Shown: one piece after another, positions 17,454 through 25,695 of the stretch
Numbering within the stretch: position 1 is the stretch's first letter
How the letters are laid out: each line of letters begins with the position of its first letter
Assembly: GCA_902786565.1 (NCBI GenBank)
Contig: CADACW010000001.1
Location: 119,151 to 162,702 of the forward strand
Source of the DNA: an uncultured Prevotellaceae bacterium
GTDB lineage: Bacteria > Bacteroidota > Bacteroidia > Bacteroidales > Bacteroidaceae
DNA length: 43,552 bases
Reading direction: 5' to 3'
Program-made: the position numbers and the translations under genes
Notes under the pieces: generated by a model
Database searches by the model: none
Seen by the model: the letters and a program-made list of their open reading frames with translations, nothing else
Told to the model about the DNA's origin: nothing

Positions 17454-17518
17454 GAGATAAGTGCCACTTATCTCGGAGATAAATGCCTTTTATCTTGGAG
17501 ATAAGTGGCACTTATCTC
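17454..17518. repeat. Three tandem 21-nt palindromes, period 22
   Basis: Units at 17454-17474, 17476-17496 and 17498-17518 each have the form GAGATAARTG-CACTTATCTC or a slight variant, so each is a near-perfect inverted repeat. The outer two are complete and the central one has an A/T-changed core. They fill the gap between the dGTPase gene and the phosphatase gene, about 165-230 nt before the latter's promoter. The rest of this gap (to 17681) shows no gene. Confidence 0.9.
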
Positions 17519-17681
17519 TGAGTTTCATCCGGGCTAACTTTTAGCCCAACACTTTTTGTCAACAATTATTCACACTTTTTCCTTGTAGAATCCATTTAAG
17601 TCTTGGCCCGGTCTCCCACTTGTCTTCACCGGCCTGCCCCATGTCTCACCCGGCCACCGCTTTAATAATAAAGGTGAAATG

Positions 17682-17713
17682 TTTGGCCATTTCAGAAAGA
17701 TTTTCTAACTTTG
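17682..17713 (+). promoter_or_regulatory. Promoter of the LRR-phosphatase-dockerin gene
   Basis: TTTG (17682-17685), 20-nt spacer, TAACTTTG (17706-17713), 25 nt before the ATG at 17739. Confidence 0.8.
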
Positions 17714-17738
17714 CACCATTCAATTTTGCAAGTACTTT

Positions 17739-19859
17739 ATGATAAAGCGATGCTTTTTTCTGTCTTTGCTGCTTGCCATCTGGCTGAACACCGTGGCACG
17801 TGGCGAGACGACACCCTTCACCACCACGGTGAATGGCGTGACAATGACCTTTCTGGCCTTGAACGAGACCGAAGCCCAACTGGGTTTGGGGATGGATAGG
17901 GCCATTGCGAAGGACTATGAGGGCAGTCTGACCATTCCCGCCACGGTGATGAATGGGAAAAAGACCTACAGCGTGACACGCATTGGGCAGTTGGCCTTCA
18001 ACAGCTGCGCGGGCCTCAGTGCCGTCGAGCTGCCCGCCACCATCCAATATGTCAATTCAAACGCTTTCTACCACTGCACCGGCCTGAAACGAGTGGTGGT
18101 GCACGACCTCTCGGCCTGGTGCCGGGTGACTTTTGCCAACATCTTCGCCAATCCCCTCTTCTACGCCCGACACCTGTATGGCAGCGACGGGATTGAGGTG
18201 ACAGACCTGGTGGTGCCCGACGACGTGACGGCCATCGGCTCATACGCCTTTGCACAATGCGGCTTCAAGACGGTCACCATCCCCGGCAGCGTGAAGCAGG
18301 TGGGCAGCTATGCCTTCTACGGTTGCACGTCGCTGCTCTCGGTGGTGATGGCCCCCGGCGTGGAGGGTGTCAACTCCTACGCCTTCAGCGGGTGTGCCAG
18401 CCTGAGCAGCGTCACGCTGCCCGAGGGGCTCTACCGTCTGGGGGGCTTCGCCTTTTACAACAGCCAGTCGCTGAGCGAGATAGTACTGCCCAGCTCAATC
18501 GGCGTTATAGCCAGCGGCTGTTTCAAGCAGTGCAAAGGGCTGCAGCGGGTCATCTCGCACATCTACAGGCCCTTCCCCTTGGAGCCCGAAGTGTTTCTCT
18601 CGGTCTCGCCCGTCTGCTCGCTGGCCGTCCCTCCGGGCACGCTGACGGGCTATATCTCCTACGGATGGACCCGCGACGTGTTCGGCGGCAGCATGACCGA
18701 GGAGGGCGATGTGGAGACCAACTTCTGTGTGGAAAACCCTGTGGTGAAAAGTTTCCTGGACGAGGTTGAGTACCCCTCGGACGACTATTCCTTCACCCGC
18801 ATCACCGACTACATCCACCGGCAGACCGACTACTGGAAAGACCAGCCGCAGGCGGTCAGGATTGAGGCACCACTGACCACTGAAGGCGAGACGATGGTGC
18901 TGCAGACCCTGAAAGACGGGCAGCTGGTGCGCTCGGACACCTTCTATGTGGGCCAGAAGGGACTGGACATCTGGAACCTGACACCAAAGACCCGCTACGA
19001 CTACAAGCTCCTCCTGCCGACCGACGACGGCGGGCTGAAGCTACTGGCGCAGGGCACCTTCACCACCCAGGGGCGGTTGAGGATGCTGCGCATTGACAAT
19101 ATGCGCAATGTCCGCGACATAGGCGGATGGGCGCTGCCCGGCGGCCGCCGCGTGAGCTACGACAAAGTGTTCCGCAGTGCCGAGCTGGCCAAGAGCAGCA
19201 ACCTGATATCCGCAAAAGGCATCAAGGAACTGATTGACTTCGTCGGCATCGACGTGGAGCTGGACTTTGCCGACACCATCTACAGCAACTACAGCCCGGT
19301 GGCCGGTCTGCTGGAGCATGTCCACGGACCCGAATACCAGATGTCTGCATACGTGGGGGCTATAGGCTCGAAATATCAGGAGACCAAGAACTGCTTCGAC
19401 AGGGTGCTGCAATGCCTGCGCGAGGGCAAGAAGGTGCTGATGCACTGCAGCGACGGCGCCGACCGTGCGGGCACGCTTGCCTTCCTGATAGAAAGCCTGC
19501 TGGGCGTGTCGGAGAGCGACCTGGCCAAGGAGTACGAGCTGACCTGCTTCTACCTGGAGGGCGAAGGAGAGTACCGCCGCCACCGCACCGCCTACTACAG
19601 AGACATGGTGGAGTACGTGAAGGGAAAATTCCCCGCCCCCACGCTGAAAGAGAGCGTAGAACAGCTGATGCTGAGTTTTGGCGTGCCCCAAAGTGACATT
19701 GACGACTTGCGCCTACTGATGACCGAACAATCCGAAGAGGCCATGCCTCACGAGCCGGAGACCGACGGCACGGCCGACGTGAACGGCGACGGCGTGGTGG
19801 ACCTGAACGACGTGAAGCTGCTGATGGAGTATATCGCAACTCATAATAACGGCAAATAA
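17739..19859 (+). CDS. Secreted BspA-type LRR / tyrosine phosphatase / dockerin-like fusion
   Basis: 706 aa. The signal peptide is residues 1-22 (LSLLLAIWLNTVARG). Residues about 60-320 carry BspA/TpLRR repeats (LTIPATV, VTRIGQLAFNSCAGLSAVELP, VKQVGSYAFYGCTSLLSVVM, NSYAFSGCASLSSVTLP). Residues 375-450 look like a fibronectin-type beta domain. Residues about 450-660 form a Y_phosphatase3-like tyrosine phosphatase: it opens with NMRNVRDIGGW, and its P-loop HCSDGADRAG carries catalytic C570 and R576. The C-terminus (680-706) is one DVNGDGVVDLNDVKLLMEYI calcium-loop repeat like half a dockerin. All key phosphatase residues are present, so it may act on phosphotyrosine, phosphoinositide or another phosphoester outside the cell. 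The combination is unusual; the substrate is unknown. Confidence 0.9.
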   Translation: MIKRCFFLSLLLAIWLNTVARGETTPFTTTVNGVTMTFLALNETEAQLGLGMDRAIAKDYEGSLTIPATVMNGKKTYSVTRIGQLAFNSCAGLSAVELPATIQYVNSNAFYHCTGLKRVVVHDLSAWCRVTFANIFANPLFYARHLYGSDGIEVTDLVVPDDVTAIGSYAFAQCGFKTVTIPGSVKQVGSYAFYGCTSLLSVVMAPGVEGVNSYAFSGCASLSSVTLPEGLYRLGGFAFYNSQSLSEIVLPSSIGVIASGCFKQCKGLQRVISHIYRPFPLEPEVFLSVSPVCSLAVPPGTLTGYISYGWTRDVFGGSMTEEGDVETNFCVENPVVKSFLDEVEYPSDDYSFTRITDYIHRQTDYWKDQPQAVRIEAPLTTEGETMVLQTLKDGQLVRSDTFYVGQKGLDIWNLTPKTRYDYKLLLPTDDGGLKLLAQGTFTTQGRLRMLRIDNMRNVRDIGGWALPGGRRVSYDKVFRSAELAKSSNLISAKGIKELIDFVGIDVELDFADTIYSNYSPVAGLLEHVHGPEYQMSAYVGAIGSKYQETKNCFDRVLQCLREGKKVLMHCSDGADRAGTLAFLIESLLGVSESDLAKEYELTCFYLEGEGEYRRHRTAYYRDMVEYVKGKFPAPTLKESVEQLMLSFGVPQSDIDDLRLLMTEQSEEAMPHEPETDGTADVNGDGVVDLNDVKLLMEYIATHNNGK

Positions 19860-19891
19860 TTTGGCTGTCTCAAATAATTTGCATAACTTTG
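19860..19891 (+). promoter_or_regulatory. Promoter of the aminotransferase-GT2 pair
   Basis: TTTG (19860-19863, directly after the upstream stop), 20-nt spacer, TAACTTTG (19884-19891), 22 nt before the ATG at 19914. Confidence 0.8.
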
Positions 19892-19913
19892 CACCTCAAA
19901 AAAACGAAAGAAG

Positions 19914-21137
19914 ATGAAGATACCCTTTTCCCCACCATATATTGACGACAGCGTGGTGGCCGAAGTGACCGACTCGCTGCGCTCAGGCTGGATAACCACC
20001 GGCCCGAAAGTGAAGGCACTTGAGGAAGAAATCAAACAGCGCACAGGCGCCGGCGCCGTGCTGGGCGTCAGCTCGTGGACCATCGGCGCCATCATGACCC
20101 TGCGCTGGCTGGGCGTGAAGCCCGGCGACGAGGTCATCGTGCCCGCCTATACCTACTGTGCCACGGCACTTGCCGTGATATGGGCCGGCGCCAAGCCCGT
20201 GATGGTCGACGTGGGCCCCGACTTCAACATCTCCATAGAAGCCATACGCAGGGCCATCACCCCCCGCACCAAGGCCATCATCCCGGTGGACATTGCCGGA
20301 TGGCCGTGCGACTATCGGGCCATCATGCAGCTGGTGCAGGAGCCCGACATTGTGAAGCTGTTCCAGCCCACATCGCCCATCATGGAGCGGATGGGGCGCA
20401 TCACCGTGATCAACGACTCTGCCCACAGCATCGGCTCGCACTATGAAGGGCGATTCTCAGGTTCGGAGACCGACATTGCCATCTTCTCGCTACACGCCGT
20501 GAAAAACGTCACCACGGCCGAGGGAGGAGCCATCTGCCTGAACATGCCCGCACCCTTCGACAACGAGCAGCTGTACAAGGACTTGCGGCTGATGTCGCTC
20601 AACTGCCAGACCAAAGACGCCTTCACCAAAAGCAAGGCCGGCGGCTGGCGCTACGACATCGTGGGCATGGGCATGAAGGCCAACCTGGCCGACGTCAATG
20701 CAGCCATCGGACTGGCCCAGATCAGGCAGTACGACCAGCTGCTGGCACGCCGTAAGCAGATATTCCAAGCCTACGATGCCGCCCTGGGCAAGCACCCGTG
20801 GGCCATCCTGCCACCCTCTGCCGACGGGCGGCGCGAGAGCAGCTACCACGTCTATGCCCTGCGCATCGACGGCATCAGCGAAGCGCAGCGCGACGCCATC
20901 ATCGACGAAATCTCGAAGCGCCAGGTGGCCGTCAACGTGCACTTCATCCCCCTGCCCATGCTGACGCTGTTCAGCGGGATGGGCTACAGGATGGAAGACT
21001 ATCCGCAGGCCTACCGCAACTTTGCCCACGAGATTTCGCTGCCCAGCTATCCGCAGATGACCGATGAGCAAGTGGCCTTCGTCGTCAAGACCGTGACCGA
21101 GGCCTACGAAACCGTGATAGGAGAAACGGCGCAATGA
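19914..21137 (+). CDS. DegT/DnrJ/EryC1-family sugar aminotransferase
   Basis: 407-aa PLP-dependent enzyme of the family that aminates nucleotide-linked keto sugars. Visible features are the N-terminal PFSPPYIDDSVVAEVTDSLRSGWITTGPKV, GVSSWTIGAIMTLRWLGVKPGDEVIVPAYTY and INDSAHSIGS (cofactor-binding Asp). The Schiff-base lysine is in FSLHAVKNVTTAEGGAI near residue 200. It continues with NLADVNAAIGLAQI and a C-terminal YHVYALRID. It starts a glycan block and overlaps the following GT2 gene by 4 nt (ATGA), so translation is coupled. The amino sugar product cannot be deduced. Confidence 0.94.
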   Translation: MKIPFSPPYIDDSVVAEVTDSLRSGWITTGPKVKALEEEIKQRTGAGAVLGVSSWTIGAIMTLRWLGVKPGDEVIVPAYTYCATALAVIWAGAKPVMVDVGPDFNISIEAIRRAITPRTKAIIPVDIAGWPCDYRAIMQLVQEPDIVKLFQPTSPIMERMGRITVINDSAHSIGSHYEGRFSGSETDIAIFSLHAVKNVTTAEGGAICLNMPAPFDNEQLYKDLRLMSLNCQTKDAFTKSKAGGWRYDIVGMGMKANLADVNAAIGLAQIRQYDQLLARRKQIFQAYDAALGKHPWAILPPSADGRRESSYHVYALRIDGISEAQRDAIIDEISKRQVAVNVHFIPLPMLTLFSGMGYRMEDYPQAYRNFAHEISLPSYPQMTDEQVAFVVKTVTEAYETVIGETAQ

Positions 21138-21889
21138 GCAGAATATCGGTAGTCATCAACACCTATAACGCCAGCCAGCACTTGGAGAAGGTGCTGCAGT
21201 CGGTCAGGGACTTCGACGAGATTGTGGTGTGCGACATGGAGAGCACCGACGACACCCGCGAGATTGCCGCCCACTATGGCTGCAAGATAGTGACCTTCCC
21301 CAAAGCCAACCACAAGAGCGCCGAGCCGGCCCGCACCTTTGCCATACAGTCGGCCAGCAGCGAGTGGGTGCTCGTGGTCGATGCCGACGAGCTGGTCACG
21401 CCCGAACTGCGGCGCGTGCTCTACAAGGTCGTCAAGGCGCCCGACGGCCCCGCCGGCTACTACATTCCGCGGCAGAACATGTTCCTGGGCATGTTTGTGC
21501 GCGACTTCCACTTCGACTACCAGCTGCGATTCTTCATCCGCGAGGGCACGGAGTGGCCCCCCTACGTCCACACCTTCCCGAAGGTCCAGGGCCGGGTGGA
21601 GCGGCTGAAGGCCGGCCGCGATGCCCGTCTGCTGCATCTGATGGACGAGACGATGCACGAATATATGGCCAAGATGAACGAGTACACCGACAACGAGGTG
21701 GACAAGAAGCGTGACAAAGGCTATGGCGTGGGCGCGCTGCTGTGGCGCCCCGCCTGGCGGTTTTTCAAGAGTTACGTGATGGACGGCAGTTTCCGCATGG
21801 GCACCCGTGGCCTCATCCGCTCGCTGATGGCCGCGCAATACCAATACTGGCTGGTGTCGAAAATCATTGAGAAACGTTATCGCGCCTGA
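21134..21889 (+). CDS. Glycosyltransferase family 2, WaaE/KdtX-like
   Basis: 251 aa. GT-A fold start ISVVINTYNASQHLEKVLQSVRDFDEIVVCDMESTDDT, then the metal-binding WVLVVDADELVTPEL near residues 78-90 (DAD). RFFIREGTEWPPYVHTFP and the C-terminal region with TDNEVDKKRDKGYG and a basic helix are like the LPS inner-core glucosyltransferase WaaE/KdtX group. It probably adds a sugar to the lipopolysaccharide core at the inner-membrane face. Its last 26 nt overlap the convergent licD-like gene. Confidence 0.9.
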   Translation: MSRISVVINTYNASQHLEKVLQSVRDFDEIVVCDMESTDDTREIAAHYGCKIVTFPKANHKSAEPARTFAIQSASSEWVLVVDADELVTPELRRVLYKVVKAPDGPAGYYIPRQNMFLGMFVRDFHFDYQLRFFIREGTEWPPYVHTFPKVQGRVERLKAGRDARLLHLMDETMHEYMAKMNEYTDNEVDKKRDKGYGVGALLWRPAWRFFKSYVMDGSFRMGTRGLIRSLMAAQYQYWLVSKIIEKRYRA

Positions 21890-22712
21890 CAAACGAGCGT
21901 CGGTCGTGATATTCCTTGTAAGGCAAGTTATAGTCCAAATAGAAGAAATTGTGCTGCCGCTGGTTGTCGTGCGGCGGAACCACCATATAGTCGCCATATT
22001 TCTGGCGCAGGTACGTGTCGGCCTGCTCGACCCCCATCACCTCATGGCCTTCAAACAGGACGGGCTGCGGCGTTCCCAGTATGTCCTTGGTGATGATGCC
22101 CCTGACGCCGTCGTCATAGTCGAGCACGTATTCCGAACTTTGATAGTCGTAGGCCAGATAGGCGGCCCGCATCTGCCGCCGCGCCCACTGGTGGCTGACC
22201 AGCTTCTGGATGAGCAGGACGGGCCACGAACTGGGGCCGTGGCCATGCTTGTAGGGGTCGCGGTGGAGGAAATAGAGCAGCTTGTCGGTAGCCTTGTAGC
22301 GGGCCACGGCCAGACGCTGCATCAGCCTGTGGCGCGAAATGCCGTCGATGGGAAACACGTCGATGTAGATGCCCCCCACATAGTCGCTGTGCTCACGCTC
22401 GATGAGGGTGGTGCTGCCATCTACAATCTTGCCGAAGCCGCCCGGATAGTTAGCGTCGGTCTCTATGCTCAGGGCCTCCAACGGCTGTGGCAGCCACTCG
22501 CGGGCATGGGCCATCAGCCGGTCGTAGTCGGGCCGGGGCATACAGATGTCCATGTCGTCGTCCCAGGGTATGAACCCTTTGTGGCGCACGGCTCCAAGCA
22601 TGGTGCCTGCCCAGCAGTAATAACGCAAGTGGTGCTCGCGGCAGACCCTGTCGACGGAAAGCAGGATCTGCAGGATGTGAGTGTGTAGAACGTCTATGTC
22701 GTAAGATGCCAT
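21864..22712 (-). CDS. LicD-family phosphotransferase
   Basis: 282 aa. The LicD core is clear: RYYCWAGTMLGAVRHKGFIPWDDDMDICMPRPDYDRLM at about residues 30-67, with the GTMLGAVR and DDDMDI motifs for nucleotide and metal binding. This family transfers phosphocholine or related phosphate groups onto surface glycans. The rest (GGIYIDVFPIDGI, a basic helix, QADTYLRQKYGDYMVVPP) is as expected. The gene is the only minus-strand member inside a plus-strand glycan block and has its own promoter, divergent from the GT4 gene. No licA/B/C choline genes are nearby, so the transferred group is open. Confidence 0.93.
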   Translation of the reverse strand: MASYDIDVLHTHILQILLSVDRVCREHHLRYYCWAGTMLGAVRHKGFIPWDDDMDICMPRPDYDRLMAHAREWLPQPLEALSIETDANYPGGFGKIVDGSTTLIEREHSDYVGGIYIDVFPIDGISRHRLMQRLAVARYKATDKLLYFLHRDPYKHGHGPSSWPVLLIQKLVSHQWARRQMRAAYLAYDYQSSEYVLDYDDGVRGIITKDILGTPQPVLFEGHEVMGVEQADTYLRQKYGDYMVVPPHDNQRQHNFFYLDYNLPYKEYHDRRSFVRRDNVSQ

Positions 22713-22741
22713 CTGTCTCTTTTCTGATGCTTATGGACTGC

Positions 22742-22772
22742 CAAAGGTAGCACAAAAATGCGAATTGGCAAA
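22742..22772 (-). promoter_or_regulatory. Promoter of the licD-like gene
   Basis: On the minus strand, TTTG (22769-22772), 19-nt spacer, TACCTTTG (22742-22749), 29 nt before the ATG at 22712. It is back to back with the GT4 promoter. Confidence 0.75.
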
Positions 22773-22788
22773 ATAAAATGCTTATTTA

Positions 22789-22820
22789 TTTGCAGAATAT
22801 CCATTAATTTAGTATTTTTG
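22789..22820 (+). promoter_or_regulatory. Promoter of the GT4-acyltransferase operon, near-leaderless
   Basis: TTTG (22789-22792), 20-nt spacer, TATTTTTG (22813-22820). The GT4 ATG at 22831 is 10 nt further on, so the leader is very short. Confidence 0.75.
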
Positions 22821-22830
22821 CACACCAATT

Positions 22831-23925
22831 ATGGCACATAACCAGAAAATATTCCATATCGTCAGCAACAAGGAATGGGGCGGCGGCGAGCAATATGTCT
22901 ACGACCTATGCCAGCGGCAGCGTGCCGACGGCCTGACGGTGAGCATCTTCTGCAAGCAGGCAGAGGATGTGATGCACAAATATGAAGAGGCCGGCATCAG
23001 GGTGACCCCCCTGCCGCTGGGCGGCGCCTTCGACCTGAAAAGCGCCTGGCGGATGGCTTCGGCAGTGAGCAAGGCCGGCCCCTGCACCATCCACGCCCAC
23101 AACTTCAAGGATGCCTTCACGGCCTGCTATGCCCGCAAACTGTCGGGAAACAGGCAGGTGCGCGTGGTGATGTGCCGCCATCTGACCCGCAAGGGCAAGA
23201 ACTCCCTGCTCTACAAATGGCTCTACGGCCAGTTGGACTGCCTCTGCCTGGACTCCGAACTGTCGAAGTCGACGTTCCTAAGCACGTCGCCAGCCATCAA
23301 TCTGCAGAAGCTGCGCGTGGTGCACACCAGCATTGTCGTGCCCGAAAACGTCACGCCTGCGCCCCTCCGCCAGGAGTACAACATCCCGGCCGATTGCGCC
23401 ATTGCCATGTTTCATGGCCGTCTGGACCCGGAGAAGGGGCTCGACACGCTCGTCGAGGCTGCCTGCATGCTGAAGGACTGCCACTTCCGCCTGGTGCTGG
23501 TGGGCCGGGGCAGCGATGAGTACACGGCCCACCTGCAGCAGCTCATAGCTGACAAAGGCATTGCCGACAAGGTCGTCTTGGCTGGATTCCGACATCCCGT
23601 GCTGCCCTGCGTCGCCGCTGCCGACTTCGGCATACTGGCCTCGACCGTGCAGGAGGGCTGCCCACTCTCGCCGCAGGAATACATGTCGCAAGGCCACCCC
23701 GTGGTGGCTACCAACAATGGCGGACAGCGGGAGTACATTGCCGACGGCAAGAACGGACTGCTGGTGACACCCGGCGACGCCCGCCAACTGGCCGATGCCC
23801 TGCGCCGGCTGACGGAGGACGCCGACCTGCGCCAGCGCCTGGGACAGCAGGCCAAGGCCGACTTTGACGACCACCTGAACTACGAACACTTCTACGCCCA
23901 GATAAAGACCATCTATGACATATAA
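22831..23925 (+). CDS. Glycosyltransferase family 4
   Basis: 364 aa with a two-domain GT-B layout. N-terminal IFHIVSNKEWGGGEQYVYDLCQRQRADG has the acceptor-side glycine loop. The C-terminal half starts at AIAMFHGRLDPEKGLDTLVEAACML, with LVLVGRGSDE and the EX7E-type donor motif region ASTVQEGCPLSPQEYMSQGHPVVATNNGGQREYI. It probably extends the lipopolysaccharide core or a surface glycan. It overlaps the following acyltransferase gene by 11 nt, so the two are translated from one message. Confidence 0.93.
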   Translation: MAHNQKIFHIVSNKEWGGGEQYVYDLCQRQRADGLTVSIFCKQAEDVMHKYEEAGIRVTPLPLGGAFDLKSAWRMASAVSKAGPCTIHAHNFKDAFTACYARKLSGNRQVRVVMCRHLTRKGKNSLLYKWLYGQLDCLCLDSELSKSTFLSTSPAINLQKLRVVHTSIVVPENVTPAPLRQEYNIPADCAIAMFHGRLDPEKGLDTLVEAACMLKDCHFRLVLVGRGSDEYTAHLQQLIADKGIADKVVLAGFRHPVLPCVAAADFGILASTVQEGCPLSPQEYMSQGHPVVATNNGGQREYIADGKNGLLVTPGDARQLADALRRLTEDADLRQRLGQQAKADFDDHLNYEHFYAQIKTIYDI

Positions 23926-24844
23926 GCTACTCTACTGCGTCTGGTATCTGCTGTCGCTCCTGCCCTGGTGGGTTCACTATCTGCTGAGCGATGCCATCTA
24001 CCTCATCCTGTACCGGCTCATTGGCTATCGGGTCAAGGTGGTGAGGAGCAATCTGCAGAGTTCGTTTCCAGAAAAAAGCGACAAGGAACTGCGCCAGATA
24101 GAGCGGCGGTTCTACCACAGCCTGTGCGACTACTTCGTAGAGATGGTCAAGATGATGACGATGAGTGGAGAGGAGATGCGCCGCCGCATGGTGTTCAAGG
24201 GCACCGACACCGTGGCAGAGTGCGTGGCCGACGGCCAGTCGTGCGCCGTCTATCTGGGCCACCTGTTCAACTGGGAATGGATCACATCGCTGCCCTTCTG
24301 GGTGCCCAAGGAGGCGCAGTGTGGCCAACTGTACCACGCCCTGGAAAACCCGCTGTTCGACAGGCTACTCCTGTCACTGCGCCAGCGGTGGGGGGCCGAG
24401 TGCATCGCCCTGGTGGACATTCTGCGCAAGACCGTAGAGTTCAAGAGGAAGGGCGTGCCAACGGTCATAGGCTACATTGGCGACCAGGTGCCCCATTGGA
24501 ACAACATACACCACTGGTGCTGGTTCCTGAACCACGACACGCCCGTGATGACGGGAGCCGAGCGCATAGCTGTGAAAAACAATCAGGCACTATTCTATAT
24601 GGACGTCAGCAGGGTGAAGCGCGGCTACTACGAGGCCGAGTTCAAACTGATCAGCCGCAACCCCAAGGAGCTCAAAGAGTTTGAGTCGGTCGACATCTAC
24701 TTCCAGATGCTCGAACAGACCATACGGCGCCAGCCGGAACTCTGGCTCTGGAGCCACAACCGATGGAAGCGCACCCGCGAAGAGTTCAACGAGCGCTTCG
24801 AGGTGGTGAACGGAAAGGTGGTTCCACGCGAGGGTGCCGAATAA
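23915..24844 (+). CDS. Lipid A biosynthesis-type acyltransferase (LpxL/HtrB family)
   Basis: 309 aa. One N-terminal membrane anchor (LLYCVWYLLSLLPWWVHYLLSDAIYLILY), then RSNLQSSFPEKSDKELRQIERRFYHSLCDYFVEM as in LpxL/LpxM. The catalytic HX4E motif is HLFNWE near residue 112. It also has GYIGDQVP and the C-terminal LWSHNRWKRTRE. These enzymes put secondary acyl chains on Kdo-lipid A at the inner membrane. Its place among glycosyltransferases supports a lipopolysaccharide role. It overlaps the GT4 gene upstream; the GT11-like gene begins 29 nt after its stop. Confidence 0.94.
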   Translation: MTYKLLYCVWYLLSLLPWWVHYLLSDAIYLILYRLIGYRVKVVRSNLQSSFPEKSDKELRQIERRFYHSLCDYFVEMVKMMTMSGEEMRRRMVFKGTDTVAECVADGQSCAVYLGHLFNWEWITSLPFWVPKEAQCGQLYHALENPLFDRLLLSLRQRWGAECIALVDILRKTVEFKRKGVPTVIGYIGDQVPHWNNIHHWCWFLNHDTPVMTGAERIAVKNNQALFYMDVSRVKRGYYEAEFKLISRNPKELKEFESVDIYFQMLEQTIRRQPELWLWSHNRWKRTREEFNERFEVVNGKVVPREGAE

Positions 24845-24873
24845 TCTTAAATTATAAAAGGAAAGAGACAGTT

Positions 24874-25683
24874 ATGATTTTTGTAAAAGGTGCCGGATGG
24901 ATGTGCAACAACATCCTGCAGTACGGCCACTTCTACGCCTGGGGCAGAGAGCATGGCCGCAAGACCATGTCGATGCGCTTTGCCTTCAAGTTCCAGCATT
25001 TCCGCATCTGCAACACGCCTAACCACCATTTCCTGACCTACGTCGTGGCCAAATATGCCGCCAAGTGGGGGCTCATACCCACCATTGCCTTCAACGAGGA
25101 GGGGGCCGACACCACCGCCGGTGAGCAGGAGATGCTGAAGCACAAGCATGTGGTGGTGGCAGGATGGGAGGCCCGCTGGTATGACCTGTTTGAGAAATAC
25201 AAGGCGGAAATCATCGACCTCTTTGCCTTCAAGAAGTCGGTGGTGAAGGCCGTGGAGCCGCTGATGGCCGCCGTTCCCGCAGGCAGCTGCCGGCTGGGGG
25301 TGCACATCAGGCGCGGCGACTATGCCACATGGTACGACGGGAAATATCTTTTCGACGACGGTGTGTTCATCAGTCTCATCAGGCAGTTCGTGGAACAGCA
25401 TCCTAAAACGACGGTCTTCATCTGCGGAAACGACCCGTCGCTCAACAAGCAGCGCTACGAGACCGAACTGGGCGGCACGAAGATGGTGTTTGCCAACGGC
25501 TCGGCTGCCGAAGACCTCTGCCTGCTGTCACAGTGCGACTACCTGATAGGCCCGCCCAGCACGTTCTCGCTGACGGCTGCGATGTATCACGACACCCCAC
25601 TCTACTGGATAAAGGATGCCGGCGCACCGCTCACACCTGAAGCGTTTCAGCATTTCAACTACTTGTTCCGCCACCTGCTTTAA
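24874..25683 (+). CDS. Alpha-1,2-fucosyltransferase-like (GT11-type) enzyme
   Basis: 269 aa from ATG 24874; the longer open frame upstream only overlaps the acyltransferase gene and is not used. The N-terminus IFVKGAGWMCNNILQYGHFYAWGREHGR resembles the beginning of bacterial GT11 enzymes. The key donor-binding motif HIRRGDYATW (HxRRGDY) is near residue 142. Later motifs are TVFICGNDPSLNKQRYE and CDYLIGPPSTFSLTAAMY, the second conserved GT11 region. It would move L-fucose from GDP-fucose onto a galactose-like acceptor. No GDP-fucose synthesis genes (gmd, fcl) are in the window; manC at 6546 makes their precursor. It converges on the GT25 gene 12 nt away. Confidence 0.88.
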   Translation: MIFVKGAGWMCNNILQYGHFYAWGREHGRKTMSMRFAFKFQHFRICNTPNHHFLTYVVAKYAAKWGLIPTIAFNEEGADTTAGEQEMLKHKHVVVAGWEARWYDLFEKYKAEIIDLFAFKKSVVKAVEPLMAAVPAGSCRLGVHIRRGDYATWYDGKYLFDDGVFISLIRQFVEQHPKTTVFICGNDPSLNKQRYETELGGTKMVFANGSAAEDLCLLSQCDYLIGPPSTFSLTAAMYHDTPLYWIKDAGAPLTPEAFQHFNYLFRHLL

Positions 25684-25695
25684 CCCGCCAAAGGC

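Noticed and set aside
24763-24873. N-terminal extension of the GT11-like protein
   Set aside because: It overlaps the acyltransferase gene in another frame; the family begins at the ATG at 24874.
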